NCBI GenBank assembly: GCA_937926175.1
Contig: CALANV010000048.1
Location: 1 to 50,191 of the forward strand
Source: an uncultured Rhodospirillales bacterium
Lineage (GTDB): Bacteria; Pseudomonadota; Alphaproteobacteria; CACIAM-22H2
Direction of reading: 5' to 3'
DNA: 50,191 nucleotides
The notes under the pieces were generated by a model. It had not been told where the DNA came from. It did not search any database and was given only the letters and a program-made list of their open reading frames with translations. A program made the translations under genes and the position numbers. Every line of letters begins with the position of its first letter. Positions within the stretch are counted from its first letter, which is position 1. Shown one piece after another: positions 1 to 8,244 of this stretch.

Positions 1-247
1 CCGGCGACGCCGGACAGGCCAGGTTGTAGATCTCGTCAACCTCGACATAAAGGGGCCACGTTATGTCGTGCCGGACCACCTCGAAACGCGGATGATCCAC
101 GAGATGCAGGATGTTCTCCCGGCGCCCGGTGAAGTAGTTGTCGACACAGAGGACCTCGTTGCCCATCGCGAGAAGACGCTCGCACAGGTGAGACCCGAGA
201 AAACCGGCGCCGCCCGTGACGAGGACGCGCTTACGGCTCGATCTCAT
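1..247 (-). CDS. UDP-glucuronate decarboxylase-like NAD-dependent epimerase, N-terminal part (truncated by window edge)
   Basis: Reading leftward from an ATG at 247, the first 82 residues begin with a Rossmann nucleotide-binding segment (VTGGAGFLGSHL) and continue with VDNYFTG and a VEVDEIYNLACPASP stretch. This combination is typical of the UDP-xylose synthase/UDP-glucuronate decarboxylase branch of extended SDRs, which make UDP-xylose for surface glycans. The catalytic YxxxK part lies beyond the window, so activity cannot be judged. The gene is divergent from the rfbF operon that begins at 630 and probably belongs to the same polysaccharide locus. A related UDP-sugar epimerase or dehydratase is the main alternative. 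Confidence 0.8.
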   Translation of the reverse strand, partial: MRSSRKRVLVTGGAGFLGSHLCERLLAMGNEVLCVDNYFTGRRENILHLVDHPRFEVVRHDITWPLYVEVDEIYNLACPASP

Positions 248-629
248 TTTCTCCCACTAGTTGCTTGCGAAGGTCGATGCGGCAGGACCCTTCGCCGAAC
301 CGTGCGACGCCGCAGAGCGAGACGATAAACAAGCGGAGTCGCCACCGACAGCCATGTATCAGGGGTAGTACGTCGGCGCTGGACCAGATGTGGCCGATTT
401 AGACGATACTTGTGCCGAACGACACTGTTCGCGCGCCTTATGCCGAACGTCATAGGCCGGAACGGCACGTGACCGCCTGTCAGGGCAAGACGCAGCGAAA
501 GTGAGATCGGAAGAAACCTGATCGGGTTACGTCTCCAACGACATTGCCGTTGAAATAAACCGTCCGGCATTATTCAGCGCCGTTGCCGCAATTGCTTATC
601 CTTGATTGTGAACGGAGAAGAGAACGGCG
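248..629. other. Divergent intergenic region between two nucleotide-sugar operons
   Basis: This 382-bp gap separates two divergent genes (starts at 247 minus and 630 plus), so it should hold promoters for both. The open frames inside it have arginine-rich, low-complexity translations and no recognisable domain. I find no convincing operator or -35/-10 pair, only the purine-rich ribosome-binding site GGAGAAGAG just upstream of 630. Confidence 0.5.
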
Positions 630-1421
630 ATGAAGGCGGTTATCCTGGCCGGCGGCTACGGAACACGGATCAGCGAGGAAAGCGGCGTCCGGCCAAAACC
701 GATGGTCGAGATCGGCGGGCGACCGATTCTCTGGCACATCATGAAGATCTACTCCACCTTCGGCATCAACGAATTCGTCGTCTGTCTGGGGTACAAAGGC
801 TTCGTCATCGTCGACTATTTTACGCGATACCTGCTTCGCCACGCGGATCTGACGGTCGACCTCGCGCGCGACCGCGTGGAAATACACAGGTCCTGCGCCG
901 AACCTTGGCGGGTCACCTTGATCGATACCGGCGAGAGGACCATGACCGGCGGTCGCCTGAAGCGCGTCATCGACCACGTCGGCGGCGAAACCTTTTGCTT
1001 CACGTACGGTGACGGCGTCAGCGATGTCAACATCAGGGACCTGATCAATTTCCACAAGGCGCAAGGCACGCTCGCCACGTTGACCGCGGTGCAGATGCCG
1101 GGACGGTTCGGCAGCTTCACGCTTGGCCACAACGAGTCGCGGGTGTGGCATTTCCGCGAGAAGCCGCGCGACGACGGCAGCTGGATCAATGGCGGCTTTT
1201 TCGTGCTGGAGCCAAAGGTTGTCGACTACATCAAGAACGACTCGACCGTTTGGGAGCGCGAGCCCATGGAGGAACTGGCGCGTGCGGGACAGCTTTCCGC
1301 CTATCGCCACGACGGCTTCTGGCATCCGATGGACACGCTTCGCGACAAGCATGTCCTCGAGGAGCTGTGGAACAGCGGGAAGGCACCCTGGCGGATCTGG
1401 GACCAACCGCAGGCGGCGTGA
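630..1421 (+). CDS. rfbF: Glucose-1-phosphate cytidylyltransferase
   Basis: The 263-residue protein makes CDP-glucose from CTP and glucose 1-phosphate, the entry step to CDP-linked deoxy and branched sugars. It shows the nucleotidyltransferase loop LAGGYGTRI (residues 6-14), the RPKPMVEIGG motif with active-site lysine 23, and the metal-binding TYGDGVSD (125-132). Length and architecture match RfbF/DdhA closely. A good ribosome-binding site (GGAGAAGAG) precedes the ATG. It is the first gene of a plus-strand operon; an SDR follows after 47 nt. The usual partner RfbG (CDP-glucose 4,6-dehydratase) is not recognisable in the window, so the final CDP-sugar is unknown. Confidence 0.93.
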   Translation: MKAVILAGGYGTRISEESGVRPKPMVEIGGRPILWHIMKIYSTFGINEFVVCLGYKGFVIVDYFTRYLLRHADLTVDLARDRVEIHRSCAEPWRVTLIDTGERTMTGGRLKRVIDHVGGETFCFTYGDGVSDVNIRDLINFHKAQGTLATLTAVQMPGRFGSFTLGHNESRVWHFREKPRDDGSWINGGFFVLEPKVVDYIKNDSTVWEREPMEELARAGQLSAYRHDGFWHPMDTLRDKHVLEELWNSGKAPWRIWDQPQAA

Positions 1422-1468
1422 AGCCGGGCCGTATCGGCCCACGCGAACTTTCTTCCGAGGATTAACCG

Positions 1469-2494
1469 ATGAGAGTTTTCGTCACCGGCGTCGATGGGTA
1501 CATCGGCGTGATGCTCGTGCCGCTCCTGCAGAAGAATGGCCACGAGGTCGTCGCGCTTGACACGGGCTACTACCGTGACGGCCTGCTGTATGACGGGATT
1601 GACGATTTCCCGAACGTTCACCGGAAGGATCTTCGTCATCTGCAGGACGGGGATCTCGACGGTTTTGATGCAGTGGTACATCTCGCCGAGCTGTCGAACG
1701 ACCCGTTGGGCCAGCACAATCCGGAGATCACGTACGGGATCAATTACCGCGCTTCGGTCCGGCTGGCGGAGCTGGCAAAGAAGGCTGGCGCGAAACGCTT
1801 CATTTACGCCTCCTCGTGCAGCGTCTATGGCGCGGGCAACGACGAGATCAAAACCGAGGAGTCGGCCACGAACCCGCAAACCACCTACGCGAAGTGCAAA
1901 GTCCTGGTCGAGCGCGACGTATCGGCGATGGCGGATGATGATTTTTCGCCGACGTTCCTGCGCAACGCGACGGCATTCGGTCCATCGCCGCGCATGCGGT
2001 TTGATATCGTCCTCAACAATCTGGCCGGTCTTGCCTGGACGGAGAAGGAAATCAGAATGAACGGTGACGGAAGTGCCCACCGTCCGCTCGTTCACGTCCT
2101 CGATATCTGCGACGCGATCCTGTGTGCGCTGGAAGCGCCACGAACAAAGGTTCACAACCAGATCTTCAACGTGGGCCAGGACAGCGACAACTACCGCATC
2201 AGGGAAATCGCCGAGATCATCCGCGATGTCTTTCCTGGCAGCACGATCGAGTTCGGGCCGGGTGGAGCCGACAATCGGAGCTATCGCGTCAGCTTCCAGA
2301 AGATCCGGGATCAACTTGGCTTCACCTGCCGGCGGAACGCGATGATCGGGGCGATTCAGCTCTACGCGCTCTTCAAGAGGATCGACATGAGCAAGGACGT
2401 CTTCAACTTCCGTGCCTTCACGCGTCTCAAGCAACTCGAGCATCTGATCCGACTCGGCCGTCTGGACGACCAGCTGTTCTGGAGGACGGCATGA
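1469..2494 (+). CDS. NAD-dependent sugar epimerase/dehydratase (extended SDR)
   Basis: The protein has 341 residues. It has the Rossmann motif TGVDGYIG (6-13), the active-site serine region SSCSVYG (115-121) and the catalytic YAKCK (Y140, K144), so it is an intact extended SDR acting on an NDP-sugar. It sits between rfbF and an RmlC-like epimerase, which suggests it works on a CDP-sugar, but whether it is a 4,6-dehydratase, a 4-reductase or an epimerase cannot be read from sequence. GAGGA lies 8 nt before the ATG. Its stop overlaps the start of the next gene (ATGA at 2491-2494), so the two are probably translationally coupled. Confidence 0.85.
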   Translation: MRVFVTGVDGYIGVMLVPLLQKNGHEVVALDTGYYRDGLLYDGIDDFPNVHRKDLRHLQDGDLDGFDAVVHLAELSNDPLGQHNPEITYGINYRASVRLAELAKKAGAKRFIYASSCSVYGAGNDEIKTEESATNPQTTYAKCKVLVERDVSAMADDDFSPTFLRNATAFGPSPRMRFDIVLNNLAGLAWTEKEIRMNGDGSAHRPLVHVLDICDAILCALEAPRTKVHNQIFNVGQDSDNYRIREIAEIIRDVFPGSTIEFGPGGADNRSYRVSFQKIRDQLGFTCRRNAMIGAIQLYALFKRIDMSKDVFNFRAFTRLKQLEHLIRLGRLDDQLFWRTA

Positions 2495-3033
2495 AGTTCA
2501 CGCCGCTCCGGCTTGGCGGCGCCTACCAGATCGATCCGGTCCGCCACGAGGACGAACGTGGATACTTCGTCCGCACATGGTGCAAACGCGAGTTCGGCGA
2601 CGTGATCGGGGACATCGAGTTCGTGCAGACGAGCCAGTCCTACAATCGGGTGGCGGGTACGCTGCGCGGTCTCCACTTTCAGGAGAACCCTTTTGGTGAA
2701 ACCAAGCTGGTCCGCTGCATACGCGGCTCCATCTTCGACGTCATCGTCGACATCCGGCCCAAGTCGCCGAGCTTCGGTCAATGGCTCGGTATCGAACTCA
2801 GCGCGGAAAACGGCCGTGCTCTATTGATCCCCGAGGGATTTGCGCATGGCTTCCAGACTCTGCGGGACGATACCGAGGTCGCCTACCACATCTCGACCTA
2901 CCATCGGCCGGAGGCCGCCCGCGGCATCAGGTGGAACGATAAGGCCATCGGCGTAGTTTGGCCGTTGCCCGTGACCGTGATCTCCAGTCGAGACCGGTCC
3001 TGGCCGGATTTTCGAGTAAACGAAGCGGCATGA
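2491..3033 (+). CDS. dTDP-4-dehydrorhamnose 3,5-epimerase (RmlC)-like protein
   Basis: The 180-residue cupin of the RmlC family would epimerise a 4-keto-6-deoxy NDP-sugar at C3 and/or C5. Family hallmarks are present: the GTLRGLHFQ motif with catalytic H62, K72, a tyrosine in the VAYHIS strand (Y132) and the RGIRWND segment near 145-150. The length matches RmlC (about 180). The ATG lies in an ATGA overlap with the upstream SDR, and its own stop overlaps the permease start (ATGA at 3030-3033). No RmlA, RmlB or RmlD lies next to it, so the substrate may be a CDP-sugar rather than dTDP-rhamnose precursor. Confidence 0.88.
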   Translation: MKFTPLRLGGAYQIDPVRHEDERGYFVRTWCKREFGDVIGDIEFVQTSQSYNRVAGTLRGLHFQENPFGETKLVRCIRGSIFDVIVDIRPKSPSFGQWLGIELSAENGRALLIPEGFAHGFQTLRDDTEVAYHISTYHRPEAARGIRWNDKAIGVVWPLPVTVISSRDRSWPDFRVNEAA

Positions 3034-4037
3034 GCAGTGCGGGTCAGATGAAGACGCACGCAACCAAGGTTCGCCTGCGCCCAACCGCAAGGGACGGCAA
3101 GTGGGAACACACGACCTCGACCGCGCCCGATAAGGAGACGAGCGTAAAAACGCCGCATGTTGCGGGCAATCTGCGTCACCAAGGCGCTCTTCGGAACACG
3201 AGCAATCCTGCGGCCGACGTGCCGGTCACGATCATCAAGCCGACGGTCGGATGGGGACGACTCAAGCTCAACGAACTGTGGGAGTTCCGGGAACTCGTCT
3301 TCTTCTTCATCTGGCGCGACATCAAGGTTCGCTACAAGCAGACCGTCCTCGGCGCGGCATGGGCGATTCTCCAGCCGCTGCTGACGATGATCGTGTTCAG
3401 CATATTCTTCGGCCGACTCGGCAGGATACCGTCGGACGGGGTCCCGTATCCGCTCTTCGCTCTCGGCGGGCTGGTACCATGGCTCTTCTTCATGAACGGT
3501 CTCAGCCACGGCGCCAACAGCCTGATCGAGAACGAACGGCTGATAAAGAAGGTCTTCTTTCCGCGGATGGTCGCGCCGATTTCATCCGTCCTGTCCGGGC
3601 TCGTCGACCTTGCGGTCGCATTCTGCCTTATCGTCGTGGCGATGATCTACTACGAGGTTGCGCCGCCCCCACAGGTCATACTCGTACCCGCCTTCATCCT
3701 TCTGGAGGTCGTGGCCGTAACCGGCGTTGCACTCTGGTTGTCGGCGCTGAATGTCCAATACCGGGACGTGCGCTATATCGTCCCGTTCCTCGGTTATCTT
3801 TGGCTTTTCACGTCGCCCATTGCCTATCCGACCAGTCTGCTAAGTGCAAATTGGCAGCTGGTATACGCCATCAATCCCATGGTGGGCGTCGTCGAAGGCA
3901 TGAGGTGGGCGTTGCTCGGCGCCGGAAACCCGCCAGTCGGCATCTTCGTTGTGTCGTCGCTGGTCGCGGTCGGAATGCTTGTCAGCGGCGCGTTTTTCTT
4001 CCGTCGGGTCGAGCGCAATTTTGCGGACGTCGCCTAG
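3030..4037 (+). CDS. ABC-2 type polysaccharide export permease
   Basis: The 335-residue protein is the membrane subunit of an O-antigen/capsule ABC exporter (Wzm/KpsM family), moving lipid-linked polysaccharide across the inner membrane. The signature RDIKVRYKQTVLG (96-108) precedes six predicted membrane spans between about 110 and 325. The first 80 residues are hydrophilic and longer than in most Wzm proteins. The start at 3030 is chosen for the ATGA overlap with the preceding stop, though a shorter start such as codon 7 is possible. The ATPase gene follows directly. Confidence 0.9.
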   Translation: MSSAGQMKTHATKVRLRPTARDGKWEHTTSTAPDKETSVKTPHVAGNLRHQGALRNTSNPAADVPVTIIKPTVGWGRLKLNELWEFRELVFFFIWRDIKVRYKQTVLGAAWAILQPLLTMIVFSIFFGRLGRIPSDGVPYPLFALGGLVPWLFFMNGLSHGANSLIENERLIKKVFFPRMVAPISSVLSGLVDLAVAFCLIVVAMIYYEVAPPPQVILVPAFILLEVVAVTGVALWLSALNVQYRDVRYIVPFLGYLWLFTSPIAYPTSLLSANWQLVYAINPMVGVVEGMRWALLGAGNPPVGIFVVSSLVAVGMLVSGAFFFRRVERNFADVA

Positions 4038-4045
4038 GAGGCCGG

Positions 4046-5413
4046 ATGAGCGGTTACGCCATCAGCGTGTCGGATCTTTCCAAGAAGTATCAGATCCGGG
4101 GACCCAAGACGGCCCACGCCTACTCGACGTTGCGCGACACGATCAGCAACGGCGTAAAGGCGCCATTCCGCCGGATCAGGCAGATCGTGCGCGGCGAGCG
4201 GGGGAGCGCGTCCCAGAATTCGGAAAGCTTTTGGGCTTTGGACGGCGTCACCTTCGACATCAGGCCGGGCGAGATCATCGGCCTGGTCGGACGCAACGGC
4301 GCAGGAAAGAGCACGCTGCTCAAGATACTGTCCCGAATCGTCGAGCCGACGCGTGGTCAGGCAGAGATCCACGGGCGGATCGGATCCTTGCTCGAGATCG
4401 GGACCGGTTTCCACCCCGAGCTGACCGGGCGGGAGAACATCTATCTCTACGGTGCGCTACTGGGGATGCGCCATCGCGAAATCGAACGGAAGTACGACGA
4501 GATCGTCGCCTTCGCCGAAATCGAGCGATTCCTCGATACGCCCGTGAAGCACTATTCAAGCGGCATGTACATGAGGCTGGCCTTTGCGGTCGCGGCACAT
4601 CTCGAGACGGAAATTCTCTTCGTCGACGAGGTGCTCGCCGTCGGTGATGGGCGATTCCAGCGCAAATGCATGGCCAAGATGGAAGATGTCGGGCATCAGG
4701 GGCGCACCGTCATCTTCGTGTCTCACAACATGGCCGCGGTCACGCGACTGTGCCCGCGCGCCATTCTTCTCGAAAAAGGCCGCATCCGCGACGACGGTCC
4801 GGCGCACGAGGTGGTGGGGCGATACCTGTCCTCGGGCCTGGCCTGCGGCGCCGTCCGGACATGGGACGACCCGGCCCGCGCACCAGGTGGCGACGTCGCA
4901 CGTCTTCGTGCAGTTCGCGTCGAGACGATCGACGGGGCCATCGCGGAGACGTTCGACATGGCCGAGCCCATATGCATCGCCATGGAGTTCGACGTGATCA
5001 AGGGCGGCGAAATCCTGTTGCCGCATTTCCATCTCATGACGAGCGACGGGATACACGCATTCACCAGCATCGATATTGATCCGAACTGGCGCCGCCGCCC
5101 GCGGCCGCCGGGCCGCTACATCAGTCGCATGACGATTCCGGGCAACATGCTGTCGGAAGGAACGATGTTCGTCGAGGCTGCGCTGATCACCATCGAACCC
5201 CTGACGACGCAGTTTCACGTGACAGAGGTCGTCGCCTTCCACGTAACGGAGTCGTACCGCGTCGAATGCGCACGAGGCGACTGGGAAGGGGAGATGGGCG
5301 GCGTCGTGCGGCCGATGCTGCCCTGGACCACGCAGTACCGCCCCCTTAACGCGGGGGTGAACGAACCGATCAGCTCAACGACGCCGGTCTCGGGCAGCCG
5401 GACGTTCGCATAA
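4046..5413 (+). CDS. Polysaccharide ABC transporter ATP-binding protein with C-terminal Wzt-type domain
   Basis: The 455-residue ATPase partners the upstream permease. It has Walker A GRNGAGKST (82-90), the polysaccharide-exporter variant of the signature motif YSSGMYMRL (170-178), Walker B ILFVDEVLA (190-198) and H-loop H227. Residues from about 280 to 455 form an extra region like the C-terminal domain of Wzt, which in O9a-type systems binds the modified end of the glycan before export. A strong AGGAGG precedes the ATG, overlapping the permease stop region. The extra domain suggests that a terminal modification, perhaps by the next gene's methyltransferase, is read before export; that link is inference. 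Confidence 0.9.
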   Translation: MSGYAISVSDLSKKYQIRGPKTAHAYSTLRDTISNGVKAPFRRIRQIVRGERGSASQNSESFWALDGVTFDIRPGEIIGLVGRNGAGKSTLLKILSRIVEPTRGQAEIHGRIGSLLEIGTGFHPELTGRENIYLYGALLGMRHREIERKYDEIVAFAEIERFLDTPVKHYSSGMYMRLAFAVAAHLETEILFVDEVLAVGDGRFQRKCMAKMEDVGHQGRTVIFVSHNMAAVTRLCPRAILLEKGRIRDDGPAHEVVGRYLSSGLACGAVRTWDDPARAPGGDVARLRAVRVETIDGAIAETFDMAEPICIAMEFDVIKGGEILLPHFHLMTSDGIHAFTSIDIDPNWRRRPRPPGRYISRMTIPGNMLSEGTMFVEAALITIEPLTTQFHVTEVVAFHVTESYRVECARGDWEGEMGGVVRPMLPWTTQYRPLNAGVNEPISSTTPVSGSRTFA

Positions 5414-5432
5414 GAGCGACAAGAGGGGAGAC

Positions 5433-6743
5433 ATGACGACAACGATAACCGGCGATCAAACGCATGTCGGGGGAGACGTCAAAGCATCCGGAAATGCGGA
5501 AGCCCCGGCCTCGGTACGCGTCACATGTCGTGCGTGCGGCGCACCGCTTACGCGGACGTTCCTGGACCTCGGCTCGACGCCGCTGGCCAACGCGTATGTC
5601 TCGGAGGCCGATCTGGACAAGCCGGAGACGACCTATCCGCTCCATGTGAAGGTTTGCGAATCCTGTCTTCTCGTACAGCTCTCGACCGACGTCTCACCGG
5701 CCGTCCTGTTCTCCGACTACGCGTACTTCTCGTCGTATTCCGAAAGCTGGGTCCGTCATGCCGCCGACTTCGCCGGCATGGCGACGCGCCGATTCAAGCT
5801 CAATGCCGACAGCCAGGTCGTCGAGATCGCCAGCAATGATGGTTATCTTCTGAAGCATTTCAAGGCGCTACGTGTCCCTGTGCTGGGTATCGAGCCGGCG
5901 CAGAACGTTGCCGAGACGGCCCGCGCCATGGGCATCCCGACGGAGAGCCGGTTCTTCGGCCGGGAGACGGCGCAAGATCTCGTCGGCCGGGGGATAAAGG
6001 CCGATCTGATCGTAGGCAACAACGTCCTCGCCCACGTCCCCGATCTCAACGACTTCGTCTCCGGGTTGACGATACTGCTCAAGCCGGACGGCGTCATATC
6101 GCTCGAGTTCCCGCATCTGCTGCGCCTCATCGAAGGCGTGCAGTTCGACACCATATATCACGAGCACTTTTCATACTTCTCCCTGCACGCGATCGAGCGC
6201 GTGATGAATGCGCATGACCTGCGAATCTTCGACGTGAAGGAACTGCCCACGCATGGCGGAAGCCTGCGGGTCATGGCCTGTCACAAATCGGCCGATCGTG
6301 CCACCGAAGACAGCGTCGCCGCCGTCCGGCGAAGCGAGGAGCAGGCAGGTCTAAACCGGATCGAAACCTACGACCGGTTTGCCGATGCAGTCGCCCATTG
6401 CAAACGCAGCCTGCTCGCTTTCGTCGCCGACGCCCGCGCCGCCGGCAAGACGATCGTCGGTTACGGCGCCGCCGCCAAGGGCAATACGCTCATAAATTAC
6501 TGCGGACTCGGGCCCAACGACATCGATTACGTCGTCGACCGGAGTCCATACAAGCAAGGCCGTTATTTGCCTGGTAGTCGGATTCCGATCCGGGACCCTC
6601 GTCAAATCGCCGTGACCCGCCCTGATTACCTGCTGATCCTGCCGTGGAACCTGAAGAAGGAAATCATGAGCCAGACCGCCGGGGTGCGACAATGGGGCGG
6701 CAAGTTCGTTATCCCTGTACCGGAAGTCGCAGTCCTCGACTAA
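5433..6743 (+). CDS. Sugar C-methyltransferase, class I SAM-dependent with zinc-binding N-terminus
   Basis: The 436-residue protein matches the three-part architecture of NDP-sugar C-methyltransferases (TylC3/TcaB9 type). An N-terminal zinc site is formed by C32, C35, C75 and C78. The SAM-binding loop is VVEIASNDGYLL (129-140), followed by GIEPAQN and the NNVLAHVPDL segment. The conserved YHEHFSYF, which holds the candidate catalytic His, lies near residue 240. A C-terminal Rossmann-like part contains YGAAAKGNT. These enzymes make branched-chain sugars by C3 methylation of 4-keto sugars. Placed after rfbF, the SDR and the RmlC-like gene, it suggests a branched CDP-deoxysugar. AGAGGGGAG precedes the start. 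Confidence 0.88.
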   Translation: MTTTITGDQTHVGGDVKASGNAEAPASVRVTCRACGAPLTRTFLDLGSTPLANAYVSEADLDKPETTYPLHVKVCESCLLVQLSTDVSPAVLFSDYAYFSSYSESWVRHAADFAGMATRRFKLNADSQVVEIASNDGYLLKHFKALRVPVLGIEPAQNVAETARAMGIPTESRFFGRETAQDLVGRGIKADLIVGNNVLAHVPDLNDFVSGLTILLKPDGVISLEFPHLLRLIEGVQFDTIYHEHFSYFSLHAIERVMNAHDLRIFDVKELPTHGGSLRVMACHKSADRATEDSVAAVRRSEEQAGLNRIETYDRFADAVAHCKRSLLAFVADARAAGKTIVGYGAAAKGNTLINYCGLGPNDIDYVVDRSPYKQGRYLPGSRIPIRDPRQIAVTRPDYLLILPWNLKKEIMSQTAGVRQWGGKFVIPVPEVAVLD

Positions 6744-6828
6744 GCAGATCCGGACCGTGGCCACAACCGATCTGCCATGGACGAAGGGTTGGCACGCCGG
6801 GGGACGCGTGGGGGAGAGGCTCGTCACG

Positions 6829-8232
6829 ATGAACGGGACACGGACTGCTCCGCCGGGGGAACACCGCGACACTACGAGCGCTGCGACGCGGGATGTCGAT
6901 GCGCCGTTGGATCGACACCTTACTGCCACCACGTCCGGTGAAACGGCAGCGGGGGGCGAGGAGTCTGCGCCCCGGGATGCCGCAAGGTGGCGGCGATATC
7001 CGTGGCAATGGTGGATGTCGATGCCGGGGCACCTCCTGGGGCAAATCGTCAATCGGGCCGGCAGCATTCCGGCGCGGTTGCGGACCCGTCTTTCCGAAGA
7101 ACGCATCATCTCGATCGAAAGACCGGACGCACGGGGCCGGGTCCTTCTGTCCTATGCGCTTTGGCCTTTCCTGATCCCACGTGAACAAGCCCTGGCTCAC
7201 GGTCACACGCAGGCATGGGAAGCGCGAGCCATTGCCGATGCGTTCATCGCCGAGGGTTTTGCGGTAGACGTCATCAGTTACCGCAACAAAGTCTTCATGC
7301 CGAAGAAGCGCTACGACTTCCTTGTCGATGCACGGTGGAACCTCGAACGCCTTTCGGACGTGCTCGGCCCCGATTGCATGAAGGTCATGCATATCGACAT
7401 CGCCAATGTCCTTTTTCATAACGCGGCCGAAGCACGACGTCTTCTCGACCTGCAACGGCGACGCGGCGTAACGCTGATGCCACGACGGTACGAAATTCCC
7501 AATCGCGGCATCGAGTTCGCCGACTGCGCGACCATGCTCGGCAACGACTTCACGTACGGAACGTACGCGTACGCACGCAAGCCGATCTACCGTGTGCCCA
7601 TCAGCGCGCCTGCACTGCAGCCCCAACGTCGACCGAAAGACTTCGATGCATGTCGAAGAACCTTCCTCTGGCTCGGAACGCGTGGGCTCGTGCATAAGGG
7701 GCTCGACCTCGTACTCGAGGCCTTTGCCCAGATGCCGCAATATCGCCTGATCGTTTGCGGCCCGATCGACAACGAGCCGGATTTCGTCGCTGCCTACCGT
7801 ACGGAACTCTATCACACGCCGAACATCCGGACGATCGGGTGGATCGATGTCGGCGGGCAGGAGTTCCGGGATCTCGCGGACAGTTGCATCGCGCTCGTCT
7901 TTCCCTCGTGTTCGGAAGGGCAATCCGGCTCGACCGTCACCTGCATGCACGCCGGCCTGATTCCCATCGCCAGCTATGAATCCGGCGTCGACATCGCCCC
8001 CGAGTGCGGCATCATTCTGCGAACCTCTACGATCGAGGAAATCAAGGAAGCGGTCTCCCGTATCGCGAACCTGCCGACCAGCGTGCTGCGCGATATGTCG
8101 GAGGCCACAGCGAGGTTCGCGCAAACCACCCACAACCAGCGGAATTTCGCCGAGACGTATCGTCGGATCGTACGGACCCTGATCGCCGCACGAGCATCCG
8201 CCCGCGATACCCGACCGGCCATAAATGGTTAG
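6829..8232 (+). CDS. GT-B fold glycosyltransferase, family uncertain
   Basis: The 467-residue protein has a C-terminal half like GT4-type transferases: FLWLGTRGLVHKGLDLVLEA near 278, a VCGPI segment, and an acceptor or nucleotide-binding stretch PSCSEGQSGSTVTCM near 358 that carries the glutamate-rich EGQSGS pattern. The N-terminal half is divergent. I chose the ATG at 6829 because GGGGAGAGG sits 9 nt upstream. A GTG at 6757 would add 24 residues but has no ribosome-binding site. It lies within the polysaccharide operon, 12 nt before the next gene. The sugar donor cannot be predicted. Confidence 0.75.
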   Translation: MNGTRTAPPGEHRDTTSAATRDVDAPLDRHLTATTSGETAAGGEESAPRDAARWRRYPWQWWMSMPGHLLGQIVNRAGSIPARLRTRLSEERIISIERPDARGRVLLSYALWPFLIPREQALAHGHTQAWEARAIADAFIAEGFAVDVISYRNKVFMPKKRYDFLVDARWNLERLSDVLGPDCMKVMHIDIANVLFHNAAEARRLLDLQRRRGVTLMPRRYEIPNRGIEFADCATMLGNDFTYGTYAYARKPIYRVPISAPALQPQRRPKDFDACRRTFLWLGTRGLVHKGLDLVLEAFAQMPQYRLIVCGPIDNEPDFVAAYRTELYHTPNIRTIGWIDVGGQEFRDLADSCIALVFPSCSEGQSGSTVTCMHAGLIPIASYESGVDIAPECGIILRTSTIEEIKEAVSRIANLPTSVLRDMSEATARFAQTTHNQRNFAETYRRIVRTLIAARASARDTRPAING

Positions 8233-8244
8233 CTGGACGGAGAC

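Noticed and set aside
244..570. 108-codon minus-strand open frame before rfbF
   Set aside because: Arginine-rich composition, no ribosome-binding site, overlaps the start of the UXS-like gene; no recognisable domain.
1301..2443. Long antisense open frame over the SDR gene
   Set aside because: Mirrors the codon structure of the real gene on the other strand; no domain similarity and no ribosome-binding site.
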